Positions 50,501-58,980 of a DNA stretch of 64,000 bases are shown one piece after another. The notes under the pieces are model-generated. The model was not told the origin of the DNA, made no database searches, and saw only the letters and a program-made list of their open reading frames with translations. This DNA comes from Micromonospora sp. WMMD1128. GTDB taxonomy: Bacteria > Actinomycetota > Actinomycetes > Mycobacteriales > Micromonosporaceae. The stretch is from NCBI RefSeq assembly GCF_027497235.1, contig NZ_CP114902.1, positions 5,668,001-5,732,000 on the forward strand, given 5' to 3'. Every line of letters starts with the position of its first letter. Position 1 is the stretch's first letter. A program made the translations under genes and the position numbers.

Positions 50501-51693
50501 TGGGCCTGCTGCGCTGCCCCACCGACCTGCGCTGGCCGGCGCAGACCCCGGACGACGAGCTGCATCCGCGGGTGGCGGCCCTGCACGAGGCGATCCTCGC
50601 CGCCACCCGGGAGCTGAGCCCCACCGAGACCTCGCTGAAGCAGAGCGCCACCCGGCTCACCAGCGCGCTCACCGAGCTGCAGGCGCAACTTCCCGCCGCC
50701 GGCCTCGACCACCGGCCCGAGTGGGACACCGACGACGGGGTGATCGTGGTCCGAGTCGCCGACGAGCAGGGCCTCACCCCCGTCGCCCACTTCGCCGACC
50801 GGATCGCCCGCGAACGTCGCGACCAGGAGCAACTGCTTACCGACTCCGAGCAGCGGGTGCTTGAGGACGCCCTGCTCGGGCAGCTCGCCCGGCAGATCCA
50901 CCACCGGACCATCGAGGCCCGCGACCTGGTGGCGGCGATGGACAGCCAGATGCGCGCCCGGCGCATGTCCTCGGGGCTCACCGTCGGTGTCGGCTGGCGG
51001 CTCGCCGACGACCTCGACGCCGAGCAACGCGACGTGTGCAAGCTCCTCGAACGCGACCCGGCCCGGCTCGGTCCGGCCCAGCTCACCACCATGCGCCGGC
51101 ACTTCGCCGCGCGGATCAAGACGGCGCGGGCCGCCGCGCCCGAACGGCCGTACCGGGAACTGCTCGGTGACGTCCTCGACTACCGGCAGTGGCGGACGTT
51201 CGCGTTCACCCTGCACCGGCCCGGCGGCGGCACGGAGGCGCTGACCCGGGCCCGGCACAGCCAGCTCTCCGGTGGTGAACAGTCGGTTTCCCTGCACCTG
51301 CCGCTGTTCGCCGCCGCCAACGCGCTGTTCGGCTCGGCGCGACCCGACGCACCCCGGTTGCTCGGCCTCGACGAGGCGTTCGCCGGCGTGGACGACACCG
51401 GCCGGGGCGAGCTGATGGCGCTGGCGAAACAGTTCGACCTGGACCTGTTCATGACCGGCTACGACCTCTGGGCCACCCACCCGGCGGTCAGCGGCGCCGC
51501 CCACTACGACCTGTCGCACTCCGCCGTGGAGCACGCCGTGTCCACCGTGCTGCTGGTCTGGGACGGCACCACCAACATCGCCGACTTCGACGGCACCCTG
51601 GCCCGTGCGCTCGGCTCCCCGGAGACCCGCCGCGCCCCCGGCGGCCCGGGCGATACCGACCGGGCCGGCGTCCTGCTCGACCTCACGGACTGA
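47569..51693 (+). CDS. jetC: Wadjet type II SMC-like ATPase JetC (TIGR02680)
   Basis: The 1374-residue protein starts at GTG 47569. The N-terminal head half has Walker A GPNGSGKT at residues 39-46. Two very long Ala/Arg/Glu-rich coiled-coil regions (~250-480 and ~700-1000) flank a hinge-like middle. The C-terminal head half has the signature QLSGGEQSVSLHLPLF and Walker B RLLGLDEAFAGVDD near residue 1265. It is the loop-extruding motor that senses small circular DNA. The intact Walker and signature motifs suggest a working ATPase. Confidence 0.93.
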   Translation: MIEQRTVRRFAPTRAGIINLWDYRDEEFSFVDGWLVLRGPNGSGKTKALEVLFPFVLDGRIEPRRLNPFASEDRTMKSNLLYRGQEVTHAYVWMEFGDGEQHVTVGIGLRAHRHVDRVTRWHFVVDGRVGVDFSLLDADDRPLTRRDLIDRLGADAVRDSAEDYRQLVDARLFGLGPARYEQLLDLVLTLRKPQLAKDLNPVELSRTLQRGLRPVEDHLLVEAARSFDDMEAVARTLEGLVAADGATVAFLTVYSTYLRTHARAAADALTARRDAVATRSTALDDARGAADAAAEAESAADAGLRAVEGEPGRLRAHLDSLKSSAAYQSHEQLADLQRHVHDLAEAAGRADEAVVAEESAAARRRTESERATVAARDTRAAADRLAADLLLDAEAAGVVWGADDAGADDLAARMTARAAARRDDVRAVRAQVARHDQADRDHSRAAADAAGATAAAADAEQAERRAEDAVTQARAGLRDQLDQWARSNAGLLADVARPDLAAALVAAVDTTGEPGARTLREVYAEATASAVAQRRDRLAALAAQRAALADRRAEVAAERDRIAAEHDDAPPVPVTRPAPRAGRPGAPLWRLVRFADAVTGADAAAVEAALHAAGLLDAWLHPDPGTATTALAGDDLDGYLLPLPPHRRPTGATLADVLAPEVQDDVPAARITEVLTSVALADVTTSDASPVTVGVDGRYAQGIAAGRFAKTSCEYIGATARATRRAVRVAECERVLTAVDADLDTVDRDRASVESLLAAVDAAAAQLPALAPVHAALRELDRAAATLRARQEASEVAAARLDQALAEQAAAAAALRRSAAERSLPVDRLDDTAEALSRFEKRGVRLEGARTAAARAAEQEDQARQRHDEAVDRVSGAAETARTARARHQEKAEAYRTLRDSVGADAERVLADVARTADAIVEAEQSVERARTALGTARERRVAALTRVELGEQALVGAVAEAQHDAHRLRPYAQPDLLGLLRCPTDLRWPAQTPDDELHPRVAALHEAILAATRELSPTETSLKQSATRLTSALTELQAQLPAAGLDHRPEWDTDDGVIVVRVADEQGLTPVAHFADRIARERRDQEQLLTDSEQRVLEDALLGQLARQIHHRTIEARDLVAAMDSQMRARRMSSGLTVGVGWRLADDLDAEQRDVCKLLERDPARLGPAQLTTMRRHFAARIKTARAAAPERPYRELLGDVLDYRQWRTFAFTLHRPGGGTEALTRARHSQLSGGEQSVSLHLPLFAAANALFGSARPDAPRLLGLDEAFAGVDDTGRGELMALAKQFDLDLFMTGYDLWATHPAVSGAAHYDLSHSAVEHAVSTVLLVWDGTTNIADFDGTLARALGSPETRRAPGGPGDTDRAGVLLDLTD

Positions 51694-52979
51694 TGACCGT
51701 CGGGCGCGGCGAGCAGCCGCCGGACCGCTCCGCCGCGCACCCGTCGCCGGCGCCGACCGGGCGGCGCCGGCCGGGAAGTCCGGCGGATCTCGTCGATCAG
51801 CCCGGCTGGCGTCGGTTGCTGACGGCCGCCCGGCGCAGCCTGGAACGCACCGGCGGCCGGCTCGACGCCACCGTGACGCTCGCCGCCCCCACCGACGACG
51901 AACGCCTGGTGGTCATCGGCATCACCGGCACCCACCGCTCCGCCGCGGCGGCCCGCCTCAGCGTCCGGCTCAGCGACCTGGACGAGCACCTGCACGCCGC
52001 GTACGGGGTCGGCCTGGTCGACGTGCTCACCACGACGGCCCCGCTGCGCGACCGGCCGTCCGACCGCAGACGCGAGGCGGTGGCCCGCGACGCCGTCCTC
52101 GCCGTGGCCGACGACGGCCGGCACGCCGGCACCGCCTGGTACGCCGAATGGCTCGACGGCCTGCGCCGCGACGGCACCCTGACCCGCGTCGTCCGCACCG
52201 GACTGCCGTTCGGGGACGTGATCCGCGTCCTGGACGCGCTGCCCGCGGCCGACGAGCCGATACCGGTCTTCGCCGACCGGGTGCTGGCGGACACGAAGGC
52301 CCTCACCGACGGGCCGCTGCGCGGGCTCGTCCTCCGTGCCGTCGCCACCTGGCAGCAGGCGGCGCTCCCGGTCGACGGTGAGCGGGAACGGGCGTTGTGG
52401 GAATCGGTCGGTCTGGTCCCGGACGACCTGGCCAGCCAGGTGCTGGTGCTCAACGTACCGGCCAGCGGCGGGCTGGTCGGGCGGTGGCTGACCGAGGCCG
52501 CGCGGGCCGGCGTGCCGATCCGGGTCACCCTGCACCAACTGCGCCTGGCACCGCTGGCCCTGGCCTGCGACGAGGTCCACGTCTGCGAGAACCCCGCCGT
52601 GCTGCGCGCGGCCACCGCCGCGCTCGGCGCCCAGGCCCCGCCGCTGATCTGCACCGAAGGGGTGCCGTCGGTCGCCGTGCACACGCTGCTGCGCGCTGCT
52701 CGGGCAGCGGTGATCCGGTGGCGCAACGACTTCGACTGGACCGGCGTACGACTGACGGGGGCCGCTCTTCAGCGTTATCCGGGCGCGGTTCCGTGGCGGA
52801 TGACCGCGGCTGACTACCTGCCGGCGGCGGGCACCGGCACGGCTCTGCTCGGCGCGCCCGCCCGGACGCCGTGGGACGAGTCGCTGGGCGAGTCGATGCG
52901 GCGTACCGGCCGAGCGGTGATGGAGGAACGGCTGCTCGACCGGCTCATCGCCGACCTACGGGCGGCCGGAGCCGGATAA
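51693..52979 (+). CDS. jetD: Wadjet type II TOPRIM nuclease JetD (TIGR02679/DUF2399)
   Basis: The 428-residue protein starts at ATG 51693, overlapping the jetC stop by one base. The C-terminal TOPRIM-like DUF2399 domain shows its catalytic Glu in [10 protein letters not shown] (about residue 299), [17 protein letters not shown], and the Asp pair in [12 protein letters not shown] (about residue 347). In Wadjet systems JetD cuts the circular DNA that JetABC has extruded. With all four subunits complete, the locus should protect against plasmids. Confidence 0.9.
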   Translation: MTVGRGEQPPDRSAAHPSPAPTGRRRPGSPADLVDQPGWRRLLTAARRSLERTGGRLDATVTLAAPTDDERLVVIGITGTHRSAAAARLSVRLSDLDEHLHAAYGVGLVDVLTTTAPLRDRPSDRRREAVARDAVLAVADDGRHAGTAWYAEWLDGLRRDGTLTRVVRTGLPFGDVIRVLDALPAADEPIPVFADRVLADTKALTDGPLRGLVLRAVATWQQAALPVDGERERALWESVGLVPDDLASQVLVLNVPASGGLVGRWLTEAARAGVPIRVTLHQLRLAPLALACDEVHVCENPAVLRAATAALGAQAPPLICTEGVPSVAVHTLLRAARAAVIRWRNDFDWTGVRLTGAALQRYPGAVPWRMTAADYLPAAGTGTALLGAPARTPWDESLGESMRRTGRAVMEERLLDRLIADLRAAGAG

Positions 52980-53226
52980 CGCCGGGTATCCGGGCAAGGC
53001 CATCGTGATGATCACCACGTACGGGGAAATCTCCCCTGACGGAAGAGTAGGGTCGGCACCTGTCATCCCGGCGTCGCCCGGTGGTTCCTGCGGCGACCCC
53101 GACGGGTCCAGGTGGCGGGGTCCCCGGCCCGGCAGGTCCGACTGTCGCTGGTCGTCGTAGCCGCGCCCCGTCGGCGCGGGATGGAACTGTGCGCGTCCGC
53201 GTGACGCCCCGAGTGGAAATGGCTGT

Positions 53227-54726
53227 ATGTCTTCTGTGCTGTCCGCGGTCTCCCGGCCGCGTCTGTCCCGTCCGTCCTGGCTGTCGCCGAAGGTGTTCCG
53301 CACCGAGGTCCTCGCCGGCCTGGTCGTCGCCCTGGCCCTGATCCCGGAGGCGATCTCGTTCTCGATCCTGGCCGGGGTCGACCCGCGGGTGGGACTGTTC
53401 GCCTCGTTCACGATGGCGGTCACGATCGCGATCTGCGGCGGCCGACCGGCGATGATCTCCGCCGCGACCGGAGCGATCGCCCTGGTGGTGGCGCCACTCG
53501 CGAAGGAGTACGGGCTGGACTACCTGATCGCGGCGGTGATCCTCGGCGGCGCGATCCAGGTGCTGCTGGCGGTGCTCGGCGTCGCGAGGCTGATGCGGTT
53601 CATCCCGCGCAGTGTCATGGTCGGCTTCGTCAACGCCCTGGCGATCCTGATCTTCGCCGCCCAGGTCCCGCACCTGCTCGGCGTGCCGTGGCTGGTCTAC
53701 CCGCTCGTCGTCGTCGCGCTGGCGATCATGGTCGGGCTGCCCCGGCTCACCCGCGCCGTGCCGGCGCCGCTGGTCGCGATCGTGGTGCTGACCGTGGTCA
53801 CGGTGGCCGCGCACGTGGCGGTGCCCACCGTCGGCGACGAGGGCGCGCTGCCGAACAGCCTGCCCACCCTGGGCCTGCCTGAGATCCCCTGGACCATGGA
53901 CACCCTCACCCTGATCGCCCCCTACGCCCTGGGGATCGCGCTGGTCGGGTTGATGGAGTCGCTGATGACCGCGAAGCTCGTCGACGACATCACCGACACT
54001 CCGTCCAGCAAGACCCGTGAGTCCTGGGGGCAGGGTGTGGCGAACATCGTCACCGGGTTCTTCGGCGGCATGGGCGGCTGCGCCATGATCGGGCAGACGA
54101 TGATCAACGTGAAGGCGTCCGGCGCCCGCACCCGCCTGTCGACGTTCCTGGCCGGCGTGTTCCTGCTGGTCCTGGTCGTCGCGCTCGGCGATGTGGTCGC
54201 GGTGATCCCGATGGCCGCCCTGGTCGCCGTCATGATCATCGTGGCGGTGTCGACGTTCGACTGGCACTCCGTCGCCCCGGCCACCCTCAGGCGGATGCCG
54301 TACGGCGAGACGACCGTCATGGTGGCCACCGTCGCCACCACCCTGGCCACCCACAACCTCGCCATCGGCGTCGTCGTCGGTGTGCTCACCGCCATGGTGA
54401 TCTTCGCCCGGCGGGTCGCCCACCTGGTCGAGGTCACCAGCGTCCTGGATCCCGACGGCGGCACCCGGATCTACTCCGTGCACGGGGAGTTGTTCTTCGC
54501 CTCCAGCAACGACCTGGTCGGCCAGTTCGACTACGCGAACGACCCGGAGAACGTGGTGATCGACATGACCCACGCCCACGTCTGGGACGCCTCCTCCGTG
54601 GCCGCCCTGGACGCGATCACCACCAGGTACGCCGCCCGGGGCAAGACCGTGGAGATCGTCGAGCTGAACCAGCCCAGCGCCCGCATCCACGACACCCTCG
54701 CCGGGCAGCTCGGCGTCGGCCACTGA
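53227..54726 (+). CDS. SulP-family anion transporter with C-terminal STAS domain
   Basis: The 499-residue membrane protein has the SulP start ([37 protein letters not shown]), about 10-12 membrane helices, and a C-terminal STAS domain (residues ~400-499: [40 protein letters not shown]). It is likely to import sulfate, bicarbonate or another anion. The ATG at 53227 was chosen as the start that directly precedes the family sequence. It overlaps a MerR-type regulator gene by one base; no carbonic anhydrase is adjacent. Confidence 0.93.
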   Translation: MSSVLSAVSRPRLSRPSWLSPKVFRTEVLAGLVVALALIPEAISFSILAGVDPRVGLFASFTMAVTIAICGGRPAMISAATGAIALVVAPLAKEYGLDYLIAAVILGGAIQVLLAVLGVARLMRFIPRSVMVGFVNALAILIFAAQVPHLLGVPWLVYPLVVVALAIMVGLPRLTRAVPAPLVAIVVLTVVTVAAHVAVPTVGDEGALPNSLPTLGLPEIPWTMDTLTLIAPYALGIALVGLMESLMTAKLVDDITDTPSSKTRESWGQGVANIVTGFFGGMGGCAMIGQTMINVKASGARTRLSTFLAGVFLLVLVVALGDVVAVIPMAALVAVMIIVAVSTFDWHSVAPATLRRMPYGETTVMVATVATTLATHNLAIGVVVGVLTAMVIFARRVAHLVEVTSVLDPDGGTRIYSVHGELFFASSNDLVGQFDYANDPENVVIDMTHAHVWDASSVAALDAITTRYAARGKTVEIVELNQPSARIHDTLAGQLGVGH

Positions 54727-55169
54727 TGGCCCCCGCCGACAGCCGGGGCGCCGGGCCGGAGCCGCACGCCTCCGGCCGCCTCATGCAGATCGGCGAGGCC
54801 GCCGAACGGGTCGGGCTGAGCATCCGCACCATCCGCCACTACGAGGAGGCCGGCCTGATCGTCCCCTCCGCCCGCAGCGAGGGCGGCTTCCGCCTCTACA
54901 CCGAGCCCGATCTCGACCGACTCGCCGTCGTCAAACGCATGAAGCCTCTCGGGTTCACCCTCGACGAGATGCGCGCCCTCCTCACCGTCCTCGACGCCCT
55001 CGACACCACCACCGGCGCCGACCGCGCCGAACTGCTCGACCGGCTCGCCGCGTTCCACACCGCCGCCACCACCCGCGTCACCGCCCTGCGTGACCAACTC
55101 GCCATGGCGGAGGGCTTCGCCGGCACGCTCCGCGCCAAACTCGACCACCACGGCGGCCCTACGCGCTGA
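54726..55169 (+). CDS. MerR-family transcriptional regulator
   Basis: The 147-residue protein begins with ~18 unstructured residues and then LMQIGEAAERVGLSIRTIRHYEEAGLI, the MerR HTH, followed by RLYTEPDLDRLAVVKRMKPLGFTLDEM and a coiled-coil dimer helix. There are no conserved Cys residues, so metal sensing is unlikely. The start overlaps the SulP stop (TGATG), indicating a bicistronic mRNA and probably feedback control of the transporter. An internal start at Met20 (54783) is possible. Confidence 0.9.
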   Translation: MAPADSRGAGPEPHASGRLMQIGEAAERVGLSIRTIRHYEEAGLIVPSARSEGGFRLYTEPDLDRLAVVKRMKPLGFTLDEMRALLTVLDALDTTTGADRAELLDRLAAFHTAATTRVTALRDQLAMAEGFAGTLRAKLDHHGGPTR

Positions 55170-55202
55170 GCACCACCCCGCCGGCCCCGAGGTGGCTGCG
55201 GC

Positions 55203-55823
55203 TCATGTGGCATCCGACGCCGGATCGACCACGCCGTGCAGGAACACGTCGACAAGCGTCTCGACCGGAGTCTCCGCGCCGCCGTGCTCCCCTCGCCGGC
55301 CCATGAGAATGCCGAGGAACAGGGCGGCGAGCTGTTCGACAGGCAGTCGCAGCGCGGCCCGGTCGGGTTCGAGCAGTCGAATCACCGCCTGGCGGGTGCG
55401 CTCGACCGCCGCCGCCCGACCGCCGGTCGCGCTGTTGTCGGCCGGCCCGCGACGCTCACCTCGGCGACCGCTGCCGTGCAGCGCCCCGATCACCGCGCCC
55501 ATCCGATCCAGGTAGGCATGCAGGGTCGCGGCGGCCTCGGTCAACCTGGCAGCCAGGGGCTGGTCCAGCGGCACCGCGTCGAGTTCGGCCAGCACGAGGT
55601 CGTTACGCAGGGCCGCCGACACACAGGCGTCCAACAGCTCATCCTTGTCGGCGAAGGCCCGAAAGACTGTGGCCTCACCGATCCCGGCCGCTTTCGCGAT
55701 CTGCAGGGTGGTCACCGCGGAGCCGTGCTCGACCAGTAGTGGCAGCGCCGCTGCCACGATCATCTCGCGTCGATCCTGCGCGTTCATCCCCGGCGCTCTG
55801 CGCCGGCCGGGCGTCTCAGTCAT
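55203..55823 (-). CDS. TetR-family transcriptional regulator
   Basis: The 206-residue protein starts at ATG 55821-55823; an in-frame start three codons upstream is possible. The HTH reads RREMIVAAALPLLVEHGSAV and TLQIAKAAGIGEATVFRAFADKDELL. The C-terminal helices form the ligand pocket. A perfect palindrome lies 12 bp upstream of the start (55836-55857), a typical auto-operator. The target other than itself is not evident; the divergent neighbour is the LPXTG-protein gene. Confidence 0.93.
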   Translation of the reverse strand: MTETPGRRRAPGMNAQDRREMIVAAALPLLVEHGSAVTTLQIAKAAGIGEATVFRAFADKDELLDACVSAALRNDLVLAELDAVPLDQPLAARLTEAAATLHAYLDRMGAVIGALHGSGRRGERRGPADNSATGGRAAAVERTRQAVIRLLEPDRAALRLPVEQLAALFLGILMGRRGEHGGAETPVETLVDVFLHGVVDPASDAT

Positions 55824-55835
55824 GCCCACCAAGGT

Positions 55836-55857
55836 ACGGAGTGAAGACTCACTCCGT
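55836..55857. promoter_or_regulatory. TetR-type operator palindrome
   Basis: ACGGAGTGA (55836-55844) and TCACTCCGT (55849-55857) form a perfect 9-bp inverted repeat with the 4-nt spacer AGAC, just upstream of the TetR-type gene. The length and symmetry fit a TetR dimer site. Confidence 0.8.
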
Positions 55858-55960
55858 CAATGAGCTTTCCTCGGCCATTGACAAAGGATCGACACCCGTG
55901 GAAGCCAAATGCCGATAGTGTTCTGCACCACACCGTCCGCGCGTCCTGAAGGGTCATGCC

Positions 55961-57220
55961 ATGAGCGTTGGTCGTCGGCGGCGGCCGGGAACTGTCGCCG
56001 CCACACTGCTTCTCCTCGCCGGGGTGACGATCCCCGCCGGCCCCGCCGAGGCGGCGAAGAGGGGTCCGGACCTCGCGGTCGACGCCTCCGGGACCAGGAT
56101 CCCGCTGGGCGTTGCCAAGAAAGTCGTCTATCTGAAGATCAGCAACCTGGGGGACGAGACCCCCGGCGACGTCGTCGTCAATGTCCGCCAGCCGCAGGAG
56201 GGCCCGGACCCACTGCCGGTCGCCCTGCTCTGGCATTCAGGGGGTGGTGTGGGCGAGTGCGACGGCGACTTCGGTGGGTTCTACTGCCGACTGTCGCCGG
56301 AGCTGATTCCGGGGCCGGGTGAGACCGTCGACGTTCCCATCGACGCGAATGTGTTCGGGGGTGCGGGACCCTACGAGGGCAGGTTCGAAGCCTCGGTCAG
56401 CATCAGGCCGGAGAAGGACGCGAATCCGGCTGACAACACCAGGTGGTTCCCGTTGACGCTTGTCGACGAGCCCCGTGCCGACCTCTCGTTGGTCGCCCGG
56501 GACGTGAAGCAGTCGGTGCGGCTCGGCGCCGACGGCCGGCCCCGGCCCACCGGGACGCTGAACCCGGGTGAGACGGGTGCGGTGTGGCACACCGTCGCCA
56601 ACCAGGGCCGGAAGGCGGTCCGCGGGGTACGGGTCACGCTGCGCCTGCCCAAGGGCGTGACCTTCACCAGGCCGCCGACCCAGTGTGTGGTGGCCGACGC
56701 CGGGCGCTCGGCGGTCTGCACCTACGCGGGCCTCACCCTCGTTCCGGCTGCCGAGGACACCGATCCGAAGGACGCGATCTACTCGGCGGTCGAGCTGTAC
56801 AACCTGGTGACGACTGCGGCATCCGCCACCGCTCCGGCGACGTTGCGGGGCGGAACCGTGCAGGTGGAGGGCCTCGCCGAGCGGGCGACGAACGACCGCT
56901 CCGAGCCTGCGCGGGCCGAGTTGCCGGCGAACGCCGTCGCCGTACGGGTGGCCGACGTGGACCACAGCGACAACCGGGACGGGTTCGCCGTGGTGCTGGC
57001 CGCGAAGAGCGGCGGTGGCGGTGGCGATGGTGGCGTCGGCGGCGGTGACGGTGGTGGCGGCGGTGACGGTGGCGGCGGGTTGCCGGTCACCGGGCCGCAG
57101 GCCGGGCTGATCGGCGGGATCGGCGTCGCGGCGCTGGCGGTCGGAGGTGCGTTGTTCCTCGCTGCCCGGCGTCGCCGGATGGTCCTGGTGACCCCCGAGG
57201 ACGAGCGGCCGACGACCTGA
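55961..57220 (+). CDS. LPXTG-anchored secreted protein
   Basis: The 419-residue protein has a Sec signal (RRRRPGTVAATLLLLAGVTI, cleaved near AEA) and two or three immunoglobulin-like CARDB/DUF11-type beta domains (LAVDASGTRIPLGVAKKVVY, ADLSLVARDVKQSVRLGADG, VANQGRKAVRGVRVTLRLPK). A Gly/Asp-rich linker (~residues 345-372) follows, then LPVTG, a membrane helix (GLIGGIGVAALAVGGALFLAA) and ARRRR. This is a full sortase-type anchor, so the protein should be displayed at the wall. No sortase gene is in the window. The linker DNA (57010-57080) is a GGCGGTGAC-like repeat. Confidence 0.82.
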   Translation: MSVGRRRRPGTVAATLLLLAGVTIPAGPAEAAKRGPDLAVDASGTRIPLGVAKKVVYLKISNLGDETPGDVVVNVRQPQEGPDPLPVALLWHSGGGVGECDGDFGGFYCRLSPELIPGPGETVDVPIDANVFGGAGPYEGRFEASVSIRPEKDANPADNTRWFPLTLVDEPRADLSLVARDVKQSVRLGADGRPRPTGTLNPGETGAVWHTVANQGRKAVRGVRVTLRLPKGVTFTRPPTQCVVADAGRSAVCTYAGLTLVPAAEDTDPKDAIYSAVELYNLVTTAASATAPATLRGGTVQVEGLAERATNDRSEPARAELPANAVAVRVADVDHSDNRDGFAVVLAAKSGGGGGDGGVGGGDGGGGGDGGGGLPVTGPQAGLIGGIGVAALAVGGALFLAARRRRMVLVTPEDERPTT

Positions 57221-57286
57221 CCTGGCCTGCCGATGCGGTCCGTCTACGGTGGACGAACGATGGGCGGGCACGGTGTCCCGGTGGTC

Positions 57287-58189
57287 TCAGGCCGGCTCGC
57301 CCGGGAACCAGCCGGCCCGGCCGAGGGCGCCCGGCAGGCTGGCCTTGCCGAGCCGGTCACCGATCCAGGCCGCCGTCTCGATCAGCCCGCGGGGGTCGAG
57401 GCCGGTCTGGTGGCCGGAGCGGTGCAGGGCGTAGACCAGGTCCTCGGTGGCGACGTTGCCGGTGGCCGCCGGGGCGAAGGGGCAGCCACCGATGCCGCCG
57501 ACGCTCGCGTCGAGGACGCTCACGCCGGCCTCGACCGCCGCCAGGGCGTTGGCGATGGCGGTGTTGCGGGTGTCGTGCAGGTGCAGGCGCAGCGGCACTC
57601 CGGGCGCCGCCGCGCCGGCTGCGGCCACCAGGTGCCGCACCTGGGCGGGGACTCCGACACCGATGGTGTCGGCGAGGGCGATCTCGTCCGGCTCGCCCTC
57701 GGCCAGCCGGGCGACGAGCTCGCCGACGGTCGACGGGGCGACGTCGCCCTCGAAGGGGCAGCCGAACGCGGCGGCGACGGTGACGCTGGCCCGGCGGCCG
57801 GCGGCGTGGGCGGCGGTGGCGATCTCGGACCACGCCTGGACCATGGTGTCGACGGAGGCGCCCTGGTTGCGCCGGCTGAACGTCTCGGTGGCGACCACGA
57901 CGCAGTTCACCTCGTCCACCCCGGCGGCGAGGGCACGGTCGAGGCCGCGCCGGTTGAGCACCAGACCGATGTACGATACGTCGCTGCGGCGCGGCACCTC
58001 GGCCATGACGGCTTCCGCGTCGGCCATCTGGGGCACCCGGTCGGCGCGGACGAACGACACCGCCTCGACCCGCCGGGCTCCGGCGTCGACGCAGCGCCGG
58101 ATCAACTCGATCTTGCTCGCTGTCGGGAGGATCTCGGACTCGTTCTGCAACCCGTCCCGGGGGGACACTTCCACCACGCGCACCATCAT
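57287..58189 (-). CDS. mvaB: Hydroxymethylglutaryl-CoA lyase family enzyme
   Basis: The 300-residue TIM-barrel protein has VVEVSPRDGLQNES (catalytic Arg and metal-binding Asp), EAVSFV, LHLHDTRNTAIANALAA (metal-binding HxH region) and the signature SVGGIGGCPFAPAATGNVAT with the catalytic Cys. HMG-CoA lyase yields acetoacetate and acetyl-CoA in leucine breakdown. The surrounding CoA-transferase and importer suggest that the substrate may instead be a related hydroxyacyl-CoA. The start codon is ATG 58187-58189 (or the next ATG, 58184-58186), and it abuts the operator TGTATACA. Confidence 0.88.
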   Translation of the reverse strand: MMVRVVEVSPRDGLQNESEILPTASKIELIRRCVDAGARRVEAVSFVRADRVPQMADAEAVMAEVPRRSDVSYIGLVLNRRGLDRALAAGVDEVNCVVVATETFSRRNQGASVDTMVQAWSEIATAAHAAGRRASVTVAAAFGCPFEGDVAPSTVGELVARLAEGEPDEIALADTIGVGVPAQVRHLVAAAGAAAPGVPLRLHLHDTRNTAIANALAAVEAGVSVLDASVGGIGGCPFAPAATGNVATEDLVYALHRSGHQTGLDPRGLIETAAWIGDRLGKASLPGALGRAGWFPGEPA

Positions 58190-58199
58190 GTGTATACAA
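58190..58199. promoter_or_regulatory. GntR/FCD-type operator
   Basis: TGTATACA at 58191-58198 is a perfect palindrome with GTAT/ATAC symmetry, as known for FadR/FCD-type GntR repressors. It stands between mvaB and the divergent GntR-type gene, directly at the mvaB start codon. Confidence 0.55.
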
Positions 58200-58264
58200 T
58201 CTCAGACCGGCGGGCGGGCGGCAAGACACCGGCCGCGACATCGCTTCAGACCACGGAGGCACGG

Positions 58265-58921
58265 GTGACCAATGCCGGGCAGGACGCCTACGAGGCGTTG
58301 CGGAGCGCGATCCTGAACGGATCCATCCGCCCGCGGGAGCGGCTGGGCGAGGTGGAGCTGTCCTCGCAGTTCGGAGTCAGCCGGACCCCGATCCGGGAGG
58401 CCCTGCGCCGGCTCACCGCGGAGGGGCTCGTCGTCTTCCAGCCCAACCGGGGGGCCCGGGTGGCCGAGTGGTCGCTGAGCGACCTGGAGGACACGTACGA
58501 GATCCGGGCCCGGCTGGAGAGCTACGGCGCGGCCCTGGCCGCCCAGCGCATCGACGCCGACTGCCTGCCGAGGCTGAGCCTGCTCTGCGACGAGATGGAG
58601 CAGCGGGCGCAACGGATGACCCCGCAGGACCTGGACGACATCGCCACCCTCAACGCGGAGCTGCACGGTCTGGTCATCGGCGCCGCCGGCAGCCCTCGGT
58701 TGACCTCCCTGCTCTCGGCGGTGGTGGAGGTCCCGCTCGTCGTCCGGGCGTTCCGCCTCTACACTCCGGACGCGCTGGCCCGCAGCATGGCCCACCACCG
58801 TGACCTGGTGGCGGCCCTCGGTGCCCGCGACGCCGAGTGGGCGTCGAGCACGATGCGCGCGCACGTGCTGGCCGCCCGGCGGGTGCTGCTGGCCGCCATG
58901 TCCGACAACCCGGAGCTCTGA
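58265..58921 (+). CDS. GntR-family regulator with FCD domain
   Basis: The 218-residue protein starts at GTG 58265 (ACGGAGGCACGG upstream). Its N-terminal winged helix reads AYEALRSAILNGSIRPRERL and LSSQFGVSRTPIREALRRLT. The FCD domain follows, with DLEDTYEIRARLESYGAALA and the metal-binding residues in LNAELHGLVIGAAGSPRLTS and MAHHRDLVAAL. It most likely represses the divergent mvaB-type gene and perhaps the convergent importer operon; its ligand would be an organic acid or CoA ester. Confidence 0.92.
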   Translation: MTNAGQDAYEALRSAILNGSIRPRERLGEVELSSQFGVSRTPIREALRRLTAEGLVVFQPNRGARVAEWSLSDLEDTYEIRARLESYGAALAAQRIDADCLPRLSLLCDEMEQRAQRMTPQDLDDIATLNAELHGLVIGAAGSPRLTSLLSAVVEVPLVVRAFRLYTPDALARSMAHHRDLVAALGARDAEWASSTMRAHVLAARRVLLAAMSDNPEL

Positions 58922-58944
58922 GCGCCCCGGGGCACGCCGCTCCG

Positions 58945-58980
58945 ACCGGCCCGGCCCGGCCATCGGGCCGCCGGGCCGGT
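58945..58980. terminator. Terminator between GntR-type gene and importer operon
   Basis: An 11-bp inverted repeat (ACCGGCCCGGC at 58945-58955 and GCCGGGCCGGT at 58970-58980) separates two convergent transcripts; its right arm touches the stop codon of the ATPase gene. Confidence 0.6.

Noticed and set aside
52980..53226. Riboswitch (for example c-di-AMP type) upstream of the SulP gene
   Set aside because: A few GC-rich hairpin-like stretches are present, but I could not assemble conserved core motifs of any known class.
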